DNA of 64,000 nt, taken from assembly GCA_001953115.1 (NCBI GenBank), contig LSSL01000004.1, positions 62,001-126,000 of the forward strand, in the 5' to 3' direction. The translations under genes were made by a program, and so were the position numbers. Shown here one piece after another: positions 23,358 through 33,918 of the stretch. Every line of letters begins with the position of its first letter. Position 1 is the stretch's first letter. The notes under the pieces are model-generated. The model had not been told where the DNA came from, ran no database searches, and saw only the letters and a list, made by a program, of their open reading frames with translations. Source of the stretch: Smittium mucronatum (taxonomy: Eukaryota > Kickxellomycota > Harpellomycetes > Harpellales > Legeriomycetaceae).

Positions 23358-25061
23358 ATGAACCTAAGCTTACCCATTTCCTCTACAAAGATATTGTCTA
23401 TATCATTAATTATATATACGATTCTGTTTTCTCTAAAGAAAACAGTGTTAGACACTATAATATTAGAAAGATATTACACCTTACCCTGTTTATTAAATCG
23501 TGATTGTTATACTTCAAAAAAAGCCAAATTAGATCGAATTTCCTCTCGGATCTCTCACGGAACGAAATTTCCCTCATACTACAAATCTTTATTGGAAAAG
23601 CAAAAAGAATTGGCCGGAAAAGATGAAAGATACAGCCACGAAAGAATAATATCAGTCAAAAAAGCTTTTTTACATCCGATTGGCTTTTCTAATGAAGAAT
23701 ATTTGGAAAATATAAAGCAAGACGAGATTTCTAGTATGTTAAGCATCGACTTAGACTCCTTTTCTTTAAACTATACTAGAGTACCTGGCTGGCCTACAGA
23801 ATTCCCAATAAATTTGTCCGACTACACGAATTTAGTCAAAAATTCCTCTCATTTATCTAAAATAGAAAAGTGGAAATATGAAATTGCACCTTGGGTATGG
23901 CATTATCAGGGCTCTGCAATGCCTGATCCTAGTATTAACCTTGAAAAGGCCGTTATTCTCGTTTTGGTAAGAAACTCGGAGCTTGTGGACATAATGAATT
24001 CAGTAAAGCAACTAGAAAATCGCTATAATCATAAATACCACTATCCCTACATTTTTTTGAATGACGTTCCTTTCGCCAAAGATTTTATGGACCAGATCAC
24101 CCTTGCCACAGATAGCAATATAACTTTTTCGCTTATTCCAAGTGAACATTGGTCTATTCCTCAGTCTGTTGATATTAATCAAGCGAAAATAGGCCAGGAA
24201 ATTCTTAACGCCAAAGGAATTTCCTACGCTAAATCTATGAGTTATCGAAAAATGTGTAGATTCAACTCTGGTTTTTTTTACAAACATCCTCTTCTTTCTG
24301 AACTGGATTTTTATTGGCGGCTTGAGCCAAATGTCGACTTTTTCTGTGACCTGACATACGATCCCTTCAAATTAATGAAACAACAAGACAAAAAATATTC
24401 ATTTGTGATTATTTTAAAGGAATTGATCCAAACAATTCCTACTTTGTGGGATCATACACTAAACTTTATCAAAATGAATAATATCCCAATTTCTGGCAAG
24501 TTGCTCAATATGTTGGTTGACAGTCAAGGAAAATACAATTTATGTCATTTTTGGTCAAATTTCGAAATTGCTTCTTTGAAATGGTTCCAGTCGAAAGAAT
24601 ATAATGAATATTTTGATTATCTCGACTCAACCGGAAATTTCTTCTACGAAAGATGGGGCGATGCTCCAATCCACACCCTTGCTGCTGGTCTCTTTTTACA
24701 AAAAAAAGATATTCTGTTCATGAACGATATCGGTTACAGACACGACAATTTCGCTCGATGGCCTGCCACCAATTCCAGCCTTAAACACAACCCAAAATGC
24801 CAAATCCCTAATTTAATTAACAATGCTAATAACCGCAAGAACCCAAACGAAAAAATTAAACTAAAAAACTTTGATTTCAATAAATATAGCTGCTTGAATG
24901 TGTGGAACACTTTTGAGCACGATCCATTGGATTGGAAGTATGAGGCCGCCGGTGATCCCTTTAAGCTACTTGATTTCTTTGGTATTTCCAAACGAAATCT
25001 TAATGAATTTGATCACGTCCGGGAACAAAAGCGTTATCTAGGGCTCTTGAATGGCCCTTAA
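23358..25061 (+). CDS. GT15 alpha-1,2-mannosyltransferase (Kre2/Mnt1/Ktr family)
   Basis: Type II Golgi glycosyltransferase that adds alpha-1,2-linked mannose from GDP-mannose to O- and N-linked glycans of cell-wall and secreted proteins. The 567-residue frame is intron-less. A short cytoplasmic end is followed by one membrane anchor (about residues 9-28), a stem, and the GT15 catalytic domain. Family blocks are PYIFLNDVPF, YRKMCRFNSGFFYKHPLL (from residue 296), FYWRLEPNVDFFCDLTYDPF, FWSNFEIASL with Glu403 at the conserved family position, GNFFYERWGDAPIHTLA, FMNDIGYRHDNF and the closing Phe-Asp-x-x-x-Tyr-Ser-Cys. A tail of about 40 residues follows the usual end of the domain. The start is the first ATG in frame and gives the expected anchor. 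The exact paralogue (KRE2, KTR, YUR1) cannot be assigned by eye. Confidence 0.93.
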   Translation: MNLSLPISSTKILSISLIIYTILFSLKKTVLDTIILERYYTLPCLLNRDCYTSKKAKLDRISSRISHGTKFPSYYKSLLEKQKELAGKDERYSHERIISVKKAFLHPIGFSNEEYLENIKQDEISSMLSIDLDSFSLNYTRVPGWPTEFPINLSDYTNLVKNSSHLSKIEKWKYEIAPWVWHYQGSAMPDPSINLEKAVILVLVRNSELVDIMNSVKQLENRYNHKYHYPYIFLNDVPFAKDFMDQITLATDSNITFSLIPSEHWSIPQSVDINQAKIGQEILNAKGISYAKSMSYRKMCRFNSGFFYKHPLLSELDFYWRLEPNVDFFCDLTYDPFKLMKQQDKKYSFVIILKELIQTIPTLWDHTLNFIKMNNIPISGKLLNMLVDSQGKYNLCHFWSNFEIASLKWFQSKEYNEYFDYLDSTGNFFYERWGDAPIHTLAAGLFLQKKDILFMNDIGYRHDNFARWPATNSSLKHNPKCQIPNLINNANNRKNPNEKIKLKNFDFNKYSCLNVWNTFEHDPLDWKYEAAGDPFKLLDFFGISKRNLNEFDHVREQKRYLGLLNGP

Positions 25062-26492
25062 ACCATTTCTTCTTCATTAATAGACTTTTTTTTATTTTTA
25101 AAATTCATTACTTTTATTATCCTTATTAATTTTACATAATAATAAACCCCTTTTCTGTTTACGCCTCCACTCTCTTCCCACCAAATTCGCATCTATTTCG
25201 GTTTTTTATATAATACCTAAAATATTATCCCATTAACTCTTTAACAGCTAATTATGCTAAATTCAGCCATCAATACTAGCCATTATTTACAGCACTTTAT
25301 TTATTCATCCAACGATGAGTTGACACTATATCGGTTACGTCGTATCATCTGCCGTATGGATTTATTAAATTTGTTCATACCATTGCATACAGAGTAAACA
25401 TGGCCATTAATTCGTTTTTGTTAAAAAATAAAACCAATTCTGTTCCATATATAAATGATTCTTTGGGATAATATAAAAAAATCAAAAAAAAAATCCCTCC
25501 CTTCAAATTAAAGTATGTTGGTACTGTTACATAAATCAATTGATTAATAATTAAAAGTTTTTTTTTTTTTTTTCCAGATCTGTAATTAATAATCCCACTT
25601 TAAATTTGCTGGAAATTGTTTTTGAGTAATCAATCGACCTACTAACTGGGTAATAAATTGAATGCTGCAAAATGAAGAACTGAAACTTTTTAAAAAAAAA
25701 AAAAAAAAAAAAAAANNNNNNNNNNNNNNNNNNNNNNNNNNNNNNNNNNNNNNNNNNNNNNNNNNNNNNNNNNNNNNNNNNNNNNNNNNNNNNNNNNNNN
25801 NNNNNNNNNNNNNNNNNNNNNNNNNNNNNNNNNNNNNNNNNNNNNNNNNNNNNNNNNNNNNNNNNNNNNNNNNNNNNNNNNNNNNNNNNNNNNNNNNNNN
25901 NNNNNNNNNNNNNNNNNNNNNNNNNNNNNNNNNNNNNNNNNNNNNNNNNNNNNNNNNNNNNNNNNNNNNNNNNNNNNNNNNNNNNNNNNNNNNNNNNNNN
26001 NNNNNNNNNNNNNNNNNNNNNNNNNNNNNNNNNNNNNNNNNNNNNNNNNNNNNNNNNNNNNNNNNNNNNNNNNNNNNNNNNNNNNNNNNNNNNNNNNNNN
26101 NNNNNNNNNNNNNNNNNNNNNNNNNNNNNNNNNNNNNNNNNNNNNNNNNNNNNNNNNNNNNNNNNNNNNNNNNNNNNNNNNNNNAAAAAAAAAAAAAAAA
26201 AAAAAAAACTATAAAGAATGCTAAAGAATCGCCCACGCGAATAAAACAGAAAGTGTATTTGTTAAAACAAGAATGCAAAAAAAAAAAAAAAATCAACAAG
26301 TACAATTAAATTATTTATCAGTTGAAAAAGTGTAACTCTATTATAAATAAATAAAAAAATCAATTCCCTCAAAAGACATGAAAAATGAAAACAAAAAACG
26401 GGGGAAAGGGTGCAAGCTGGAAAGATTAGAATGGAGATATGAAACGGTGTACTAGACTAACTTGCAATAAAAAAATAAAGAAAATAGAACGT
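25062..26492. other. Intergenic region with gap
   Basis: Between the convergent GT15 (+) and DBP7 (-) genes. It contains an N gap and both 3' flanks, and no gene is seen. Confidence 0.6.
25716..26184. other. Assembly gap (469 N) inside an A run
   Basis: The N run is flanked by A tracts on both sides, as the gap at 1656-2253 is by T tracts. Frames that cross it are artefacts. Confidence 0.99.
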
Positions 26493-29183
26493 TTATTTAT
26501 GTTTTTTTGTCCGGGGACCCATCATTGATTCAATAGTTCCAACAGAGAATTCACTAATCTGGCTGATTTTTGGTTTAGTGGGTCGAGTATAATTACCATC
26601 ATTTGAATTCTTATTTTCGTTTTGTTGTTTTTTGTTACTAGTGCTGTGAACTTTGTTCCCAACACTGATAGTTTTTGGAGCTTCCCGTAACCCAAAAGAT
26701 TTGGCATAATGTCCAAGATGTAAGTTTTTAATATGGAAAATCCGCTTTTGAGATGGCGAGTGGGTGGCATATGCTCGAACCGATGAAGTAAATGCTGATT
26801 TGCTTAATTGTGTTGCCTCATTGCTCGATAGAACAAATTTTTCAAAAGCCAATTGAAGTTCAGTTGCTGAATCCATCCATTTGCTTGCCTTTCCTCCTTG
26901 AACAACAGAATATACTTTAAGAAGAATCTCTAGTTCGTTTGATCCTGTGACACTATTAGTTACTTTTGAGGATCTTGCTACACTTGACAAAAATTTAGAA
27001 TCGGGAGATTCAGGATTTATATAGTTTTTGAAATTAATTCTTTTGATTGAAATATTTTTTTCAGTTAGTAATTTCAAGTAATCAATCTCGGAGGGCATGA
27101 GGAAAAGGACGGCCTTTCCAAGTTGTCCAAGACGAGCAGTTCGCCCAATTCTATGAACATACCCTGATATATCGGTTGGTGCATCGTATTGGACGATGTG
27201 TGATACGAGAGGTAAATCGAGACCGCGAGATGCAACATCAGTACAAAATAAAATTTTTGCATTAGTGGGATCACCGGGCTTTGGAGAAGATGTGAAATTT
27301 GATATGGTAGCTGATCTTATTGGCTGGGACAGACTACCATGTAGTCTGTAAACGCTAGTATTTGCAAGAAATTTGGAGATTTTCGAAACTTCAATTTTTA
27401 AAGATTTCTTTGTAGAATCTTCTGTTTTTTGGTCGGTTTCAGGTAATGTTTTGGTATCATTAGGTTCTTCAGATTCAACATCATCTTCATTGTCGCTATT
27501 TTCGGAATCAGAGGCGGAAGGAGGTGTAGTAATATTTTGGGATGTATTAGTTTGTTCACCATGCAACCAAGCATTACTGAACAAATCATAATAAAAGTTA
27601 ACACTATCTCTGCAAGACAAAAAAACGATTATTTTAGAGTTTTTAGATTGGTTAGTGATTAGATTCAATAACGAAGCAAGAGCGACTAGCTTTAATTTCG
27701 GGGGGACAACCAAAAAATCTTGTTCCAGTTGATCGGGGATATCGAAATCTACATCCATAGACTTTTGGGAGGTCGATTCATTTTTAGAATCATCAGAAAA
27801 AACGACAACCTTATTTCCAGAACTGTCTAAAATAGTATCGGGTTGAAGTTTGTGACTATTAAAAAATATAGGGTTGTTTAAAGAGACTTGAGCCAATTTT
27901 TTAACGTCGCCTTTTAGAGTTGCCGAACATAGTATATTGATTCTGGATTTGGGAATATGAGGCGAAGATAAAAAGGAGTTTTTCACAGATAATTCACCGT
28001 TAAAAGGAGATTTTTCAGAGAGCAATTGGATGATCTCATTGAGAGTATCCTGAAAACCTAGTTCGAGTAGCTGGTCAGCTTCATCCAACACAAGCCATTT
28101 CAGGTTGAAAGTATTAAAGGAAGAAGTTGTCTTTAAATGATCTAGTAATCTACCAGGGGTACAGGCTAAAATAGTGACACCTTTTCTTAGACGGGCCTTT
28201 TCAGACTGCTTTTTGTCACCACCAATAGCGACACCTGTAACTATCCAATGAGATCTGATGCTATCAGCAGAACTGGGATTTGAGACATCAGTATCTTTAT
28301 CTTTTTCTTGACTATAACTGGATCTGGATATGTTTACAAGTTTTGAAGCAGTTTCATAAACCTGTTTTGCTAGCTCTCTGGTAGGAGTGAGAATGATAGC
28401 CATAGTACCTAATTTTCTAGTTGGGAAATCCGATGTTTTTGGGGTTGTATTTGATTGAGAAGAGACTCGAGAGCAATCTTGAGTAGCTAACAGTAGTCTG
28501 TTTATAATGGGCAGTAAGTAAGATAGAGTTTTTCCGGAACCAGTTTCAGCGCGAATAAAACAATCTCTATTACTATATGTTGAGGATTTGGAGGAGATTG
28601 TATTAGGGGATAAAGAATTAGACAAAACGAGTCTTTGGATTTCAGTTGGTTTTTCGATTGATAATTTTTCTTGCAAATGGGAAGAGAAAAAAGGAAGTAG
28701 CCCTAATTCGACAAATCCAGACTCTGAATTTATTACATTATTACTACTTACTTTAAGGAAGTTATCGCCTCTTGTTTCAATGGAATCAGTTTCTAGTGTT
28801 TGAGTTTGGGTGGCTGGAACTATACTTGTAAAAAGAGAAGTGGATTTAGTCTTGTAGTTTATTACTTCTTGCTTTTGAGGTTCTTTGGAGGGAGCAATTT
28901 CATCGTCTGAATCAACTTTTTCTTGCCTGGTTAAGGCTCTCTTTTTGGGATTCTGGGGGAGTTCTTTATATTCACCTTCAGAATCGATTTCATCGTTGTG
29001 TATATCTTGAACTTCTAGATTTGTAGAAGCTTGTACTTTGGCCTGATAGATCTTTTTATGTTTCCGCTTCAGATCTTTTTCGACTTTGCGGCGCTGTTTC
29101 CAATTTCCTTTTGATTTTATAGTTTCCCTGAATGCAGGAATCTGATCAGAGTTTGAATCAATGTTCAATATAAAATCAGACAT
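26493..29183 (-). CDS. DBP7: DEAD-box ATP-dependent RNA helicase, Dbp7/DDX31 type
   Basis: Nucleolar helicase needed for early assembly of the large ribosomal subunit. The 896-residue frame has a basic, charged N-terminus with a Lys/Arg-rich segment (around residues 25-50), fitting nucleolar targeting. The motifs run in order: Q motif (GLLPFF then EKPTEIQRL), I AETGSGKT (212-219), Ia PTRELAKQ, DEAD (367-370), SAT (420-422), IV IIVFLSCRDS, V TDVASRGLDLP and VI HRIGRTARLGQLGKA (about 675). The block IGGDKKQSEKARLRKG is diagnostic for the Dbp7 group, and a DUF4217-like C-terminal region follows motif VI. A long acidic Ser/Asp/Glu insert sits between motifs IV and V, longer than is usual. The C-terminal end is basic. 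Some Dbp7 proteins have DEGD in motif II, while this one has DEAD. The start is the first ATG. It converges with the GT15 gene. Confidence 0.93.
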   Translation of the reverse strand: MSDFILNIDSNSDQIPAFRETIKSKGNWKQRRKVEKDLKRKHKKIYQAKVQASTNLEVQDIHNDEIDSEGEYKELPQNPKKRALTRQEKVDSDDEIAPSKEPQKQEVINYKTKSTSLFTSIVPATQTQTLETDSIETRGDNFLKVSSNNVINSESGFVELGLLPFFSSHLQEKLSIEKPTEIQRLVLSNSLSPNTISSKSSTYSNRDCFIRAETGSGKTLSYLLPIINRLLLATQDCSRVSSQSNTTPKTSDFPTRKLGTMAIILTPTRELAKQVYETASKLVNISRSSYSQEKDKDTDVSNPSSADSIRSHWIVTGVAIGGDKKQSEKARLRKGVTILACTPGRLLDHLKTTSSFNTFNLKWLVLDEADQLLELGFQDTLNEIIQLLSEKSPFNGELSVKNSFLSSPHIPKSRINILCSATLKGDVKKLAQVSLNNPIFFNSHKLQPDTILDSSGNKVVVFSDDSKNESTSQKSMDVDFDIPDQLEQDFLVVPPKLKLVALASLLNLITNQSKNSKIIVFLSCRDSVNFYYDLFSNAWLHGEQTNTSQNITTPPSASDSENSDNEDDVESEEPNDTKTLPETDQKTEDSTKKSLKIEVSKISKFLANTSVYRLHGSLSQPIRSATISNFTSSPKPGDPTNAKILFCTDVASRGLDLPLVSHIVQYDAPTDISGYVHRIGRTARLGQLGKAVLFLMPSEIDYLKLLTEKNISIKRINFKNYINPESPDSKFLSSVARSSKVTNSVTGSNELEILLKVYSVVQGGKASKWMDSATELQLAFEKFVLSSNEATQLSKSAFTSSVRAYATHSPSQKRIFHIKNLHLGHYAKSFGLREAPKTISVGNKVHSTSNKKQQNENKNSNDGNYTRPTKPKISQISEFSVGTIESMMGPRTKKHK

Positions 29184-31742
29184 CTTTGCAATTCGTTTCG
29201 AATATTTAAAAGACTAACATGTGTAGAATACAGTAATAAGGTTTGGACAACTAGCTATAGTATAAAATATTTTGTATCAACTTTTTTTACTTGCTAAGAA
29301 AAACGGCCAAAAATATTTTAATTGGCCAATGGCAATATATATTCTTATTTTCAACCAATAGAAAGTTTAAACAGAAAAAAAATGGTAAAAAACCAAATTC
29401 GGAATCGCTGGCTAAAAATTACAGCAACTTTATAACCAATGGAATAGAAGCTTATTTTTTTAGAATTGGGGGGTTTTTTTAAACCCCTGATTATTCGCTC
29501 CTAGACGCAGAATATTAGCGATTAGTTCAGTGCATTTAGTCGTGAACTTTTGAGGCAAATGCCTAATATGGGGCGTTTGCTAGTGTTTGGAAATAATTGA
29601 ATTAGAGACATTTGTTTAGAGGGTTTCGATTATGGAGTAAGTCTGATTCTGACATGAAGAAACCCAGTCAGTTAGCTAGCTAGATAGGCGTTACTCTTGT
29701 TACATATGTATGAGTTTCAGAAATAGATGGCCGCACAGGCTCCTTTGCTTACAAATTTAGTCAAGGAGGCCCAATTTTCAGAGGATGGCGTTTAATGTGT
29801 AAATATCAGCAAAAGCTGGCTGTTGGCAAGGAACTCAATCCATCTTATAAAAGTTCTTTAGTAGTTGAATAAATGGAAATTCTCAAGGCTGCTAGCAGCC
29901 CCATTCATCATTTAAAACTATAAATATATCTAGGAGATATCCTTAGTATTGGTAGATATTTACCATATCTTCTTAGTTGCCGCATTAATATTCTGGTGGA
30001 GAACCCAGATAATAAAATATCCAGAATTTTCAGTAGGGTTTCTAATTCTATTTAATCATAAACGTATTTTTATAAAAATAACCTTTGAAAGAATTACTTT
30101 TTAATAAAATTGCTTTATCCATAATACAGATAGTGTTGAAACAAGGTATACTATATCAGTAGTTTAGAACTTTTCCATTATTTTTTTTAAAAAAAATTAG
30201 GGGCAAGAGTAAATGTGGCAATATTGCTGCTGAAGATTGGAAGAATATATCAGAAACTAACATTTATAACTCTGATAAATGAATTTTGTCAGATAGAAAA
30301 AGCAAAATCAATTGATTAAATTTAAGGGTTTTATGGTATGGATCTCTATTTACAAATCATTTATTTCATTTTTTTAAGGATTTTTTTTTCTATTCTGGAG
30401 ACTTGTAAACAACTAAATTTAAAAAAAAAACAACAACAACATTCTAGGCTGAAATAAAAACTGTGCAACGCACTTTATATCATAAAATTTAACAAAGTGG
30501 TAAATTTGTTCAAATAGTAATTGGCCATTTTCAGTTTCAAGTAAGAACCAATTTGTATAAATAACGAAAATAGTCTCGTAGTTTTGGGGATCATTAAACC
30601 ACTTCATTTGGGAGCACCCTTTCTAATATTTAGGCTCAAATTTTTTTTTTTTTATCTAGATGAAGAATATTGGGATTATCAGAAATATTTCGTTTTAACT
30701 AGCTAGATAATAACTCCATGCAAGTTAGAGAAATAAATAAATCCAAATCCAAATTTTTTATAGAGTGAAATTTTGATCAGAGTGATAAGGACATGGATTA
30801 GGATCTAGGAATCCAATTTATATAGGATCAGTGTTGTTGTTTTAGCTGATATTTGCGCCCTTGTCATCATCAATATCTTTGACTGCGGATTAGCCGATTG
30901 AGTTTATTTTAAAAGAATTCAAAATATGGAAAATGCTGTTATAACTAAAACTGACACTTATTAATAGCCATTTATCCCGCCCAATGCAGTACTTGAGAGG
31001 CCGGCCCCACCATTAGAACTGTATATCATTCTCACCTACAACTATATACTGACTGTATTGATAGAGATAAGTGTGGCTTAGAATTGATTTTTCAAGAGAT
31101 TTTTGTATTTTTAGGGTGGTTTCCAGCTACACATTTTAGCGATTTGCCTCAAATACAAGATTTAGATATTTAACAAAAAAAAAACTTACGAAAAACATAG
31201 ATTGTAAATCTTGAGATTCAGAGAGAAATATAATTTTTACCAAGGACAAGTGACATTCCTTTCCTCAACCACACATTTACTGTTTGAAATGCAATCTTTG
31301 GTTACAATTCCAGTTTTTTTACTATTTTATAGTAGAGATAAGCATTTTTGCCTCAAATCGGTCATAAAGTTTACTTGATTGGCAAACTTCTAGGTTTAGT
31401 TTTGTCTTGGCAGCAGCAAATAATTTCAAGAAGGGGAAAAATATGCAAGTCTGGATATTCGAAATAATCATTCTTATTGGCGGTTCCTCAATCTTTGCCA
31501 AATAGAAGCTAGTTGGTCGGAACAAATCATCAACTAATAAAATGGCAAATCGAGAATTCGAGTAAATTATAGGAAATAATTTATCGAAAAATCACCGATT
31601 GCCCTAAAAACTTTTTTCTTTAAAAATCCTGCTATAAACTAATATTGAGTTCAATATTAATTTTCTTCTATATAAACTATATTCCATTTGTGCGAAAAAA
31701 AAAAAAAAAAGAAAAGAAAAGAAAGAAAACAGAAAATAGAAA
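29184..31742. other. Intergenic region between DBP7 and the heme lyase gene
   Basis: Holds the divergent promoters of DBP7 (-) and the heme lyase gene (+). From about 29.5 to 30.05 kb the sequence is less AT-rich. A short frame from ATG 29728 (MAAQAPLLTNLVKEAQFSED) and a frame at about 29937-30055 look protein-like, but both are interrupted and I do not recognise them. An A tract with G interruptions precedes the heme lyase ATG. Confidence 0.45.
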
Positions 31743-32544
31743 ATGTCCGATCCGGCCCCCAAATGTCCTGTTGAAAACCACAGTTCGAGCCCAAAACCTA
31801 GCAAGAGCGAAAAAACGGGCTCCTCTAGCGGAACATGTCCAGTAGATCACAATGAACTGAATCCCTTAAATTTGATGCCAAAACTGTCGCAAGAACCTTC
31901 AGAAAATCAAAAAGAGTACTTGTCAACAGAGAGAGAACTGTCTTCCATTCCCAGAGTTGCCAGCAACAATAAAGAACCAGATGTGTGGGAGTACCCTTCC
32001 CCTCAGCAGTTTTATAATGCTTTGGAGAGGAAAGGTATGGGTGTTGAAGAGGAAGACGTTGAAATCATGGTCCAAATTCATAACTTTTTGAACGAAGGCG
32101 CTTGGGAAGAAGTCTTGAAATGGGAAAAGCTTCAAGCACATAAATGCGATATGATCAAGTTGACTCGTTTACAAGGACGTCCAAATGATCTAAGCCCAAA
32201 AGCTAGGATTCTGGGCTGGTTCAAGTAAGTTTTTTCTTATTCTTAACTTCAAGTTCCTTGGAAATGGTGAATATTTATACACCCTTCCCCTTATTTCCTA
32301 TAAAAAATAATAATAAATTAACACATTGATATCTTTTTTGTTGTTTTTTATTAGTGGGATACGACCGTTTGATCGTCATGACTGGTACGTAGATCGTTGC
32401 GGGAAACAAGTAAGATACATTATTGATTATTACGAGGCTCCCAGTGAGGATGGGAGCCCTGCTTTCAATCTGGACGTTCGACCCGCCCTCGATTCTTTAG
32501 ATAGCGTATTCTCTCGTTTCAAAATGCTTTTCCATAAAGATTAA
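31743..32544 (+). CDS. CYC3: Cytochrome c heme lyase (holocytochrome c synthase)
   Basis: Attaches heme covalently to apocytochrome c in the mitochondrial intermembrane space. Two exons, 31743-32224 and 32355-32544, give 223 residues. The 130-nt intron has a GTAAGT donor and a TTAG acceptor and restores the frame at Phe-Asn-Gly. Exon 1 carries two heme-regulatory Cys-Pro motifs (Cys8-Pro9 and Cys32-Pro33), the Asn-Pro-Leu-Asn block after the second one, the conserved [14 protein letters not shown], and [17 protein letters not shown] with His113 at the position of the heme-ligating His of human HCCS. Exon 2 carries [16 protein letters not shown] and ends [10 protein letters not shown]. Length is in the range for the family. 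The related cytochrome c1 lyase (CYT2) cannot be fully excluded. It converges with the WBP2-like gene. Confidence 0.92.
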
Positions 32545-32740
32545 ATTTTATAAATTAGATTTAAAAATTAAACCATTTCATTTAAATTTAAATTTAATTT
32601 TAGCATTTATTAGAAAAAATAAGTTAACATATTATAGAACAACAATACAAATGAAACATCACTCCCTTATACCCAATACAACTTCCGAAATATCTTTGTA
32701 TTTATATTGAGAGATTAAAGTGTATGGTCAAAGGGAATAA

Positions 32741-33465
32741 TCATCTCTTTTCATCGGGATTAAAATTCGAAGGAGGAAAGTCGTACACTGGCAAATTGTT
32801 CTGGTCGGTAGATTGCAGGTTGTTGGCTGGTTGGGTATTTTGTTCTCCAACAACTTCAGAGTACGAAGGCAGAACCTCGTTATGGCTAGGTATTTCGCCA
32901 GTTTCTCGTATTCTGTCCAACATTTGCATAAATATAGTATAAAAGTCAAATCCGCCGGCCTCTTTGAATATTAATTTTAATTTTCCGTTTGATGGAAGAC
33001 CACCCTCTGGAACCGGTTCGAAATCAAGATGTAAGTAATTAGCTCCAAAGATAGGCTGTTGGAACTTGGGATTTAAAATGTAGGTGTGGGGTACTGAAAA
33101 GGTCATGAATCTTCTTGGGCCCTGAGATGAGCCATGTTCATTAGCCAGAGCTGGCGTATTGACGTTCACATAAACTATCCTTTTATTCGTGACGTATCCA
33201 GTCCCCGATGCAGATTTGAAAGCGACAGTATTTCCTGGATATCCACTTTTTTTATATATATATATTCAAAGTGCATATTTGTTAGTCATTCTGAATAGAA
33301 AGAACGACTATGGACTACCCCTTAACAGAATAAAAAACAAAAATCCACTTACTCTCCACACATCAAGTCCAGTGATATTTTCGAAACCTGGTAGAGAAAG
33401 TTCTCGCCCGGGAGCGGTATAGGAGTGAGGTAGTCAGAATCCAACATCACGCAGTTTACAGCCAT
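32741..33465 (-). CDS. WBP2-like GRAM-domain protein with PY motifs
   Basis: Two exons on the minus strand, 33465-33353 and 33245-32741, joined give 205 residues starting MAVNCVMLDSDYLTPIPLPG. The 107-nt intron (33352-33246) has a GTAAGT donor and a TGACTAAC branch site at about 33282-33289. Its acceptor is an unusual A-rich AAG. Splicing there yields DGYPGNTVAFKSASGTGYVT, matching the Tyr-Pro-Gly and Thr-Asn-Lys-Arg positions of fungal homologues. The GRAM-like domain continues through QQPIFGANYLHLDFEPVPEG to FYTIFMQMLDRI. LPSY (163-166) and LPVY (189-192) near the C-terminus are PY-type motifs that bind WW domains, for example of Rsp5/Nedd4 ubiquitin ligases. The function is inferred to be an adaptor, with no enzymatic motif. 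The stop codon lies 196 bp from that of the heme lyase gene. Confidence 0.85.
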
Positions 33466-33609
33466 TATTTAATCCCTAAATTAATGCTTGGGGTCTTGAT
33501 AGTTTACAAAAATATTGTTTGTCTGCAAGTATACAAAATGCTTTAAATAAAGAGGCTACTCTTTCAAATTTCGTTCCCCAATTCCCCATTTATGCATAAA
33601 TCAGCTCTT

Positions 33610-33810
33610 TTAGCCTTCCACCTCCGCTGTCACTGCACTTAATTTGCCAATTTCAAGACCACTCCTTTCCCCCTTTCGATTTTTGATTTGCAGTTTGGCA
33701 CATGGCTCATCCAAAACAATATTATAATTGGGTTCCCCAACCCACAAAGGCATGGAATTTACACAACTTTTATCATTTGCCCCGATGGATTCACTGAGCG
33801 AGTCTCTCAT
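33610..33810 (-). CDS. Unidentified small ORF upstream of the WBP2-like gene
   Basis: A 66-codon ATG frame starting MRDSLSESIGAND. The frame stays open upstream for about 30 more codons (RIGNYELVAG before the Met) until a stop at about 33918, with no earlier ATG. The stretch is visibly richer in G+C than its flanks and has a mixed, protein-like composition with several Trp and Gly. A polypurine run (GGGAGGGGGAGGGGG) is part of the upstream frame. I do not recognise the sequence. It may be a real exon whose 5' part is spliced in from further upstream, or chance. Confidence 0.25.
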   Translation of the reverse strand: MRDSLSESIGANDKSCVNSMPLWVGEPNYNIVLDEPCAKLQIKNRKGERSGLEIGKLSAVTAEVEG

Positions 33811-33918
33811 ACCTGCCACTAATTCATAATTTCCAATTCGCTGGAACCCATCTGCCCCCTCCCCCTCCCAGCCCCAAAATATATATGAAGCTCTCCCATT
33901 CGTTTACCTTTAATCGTC

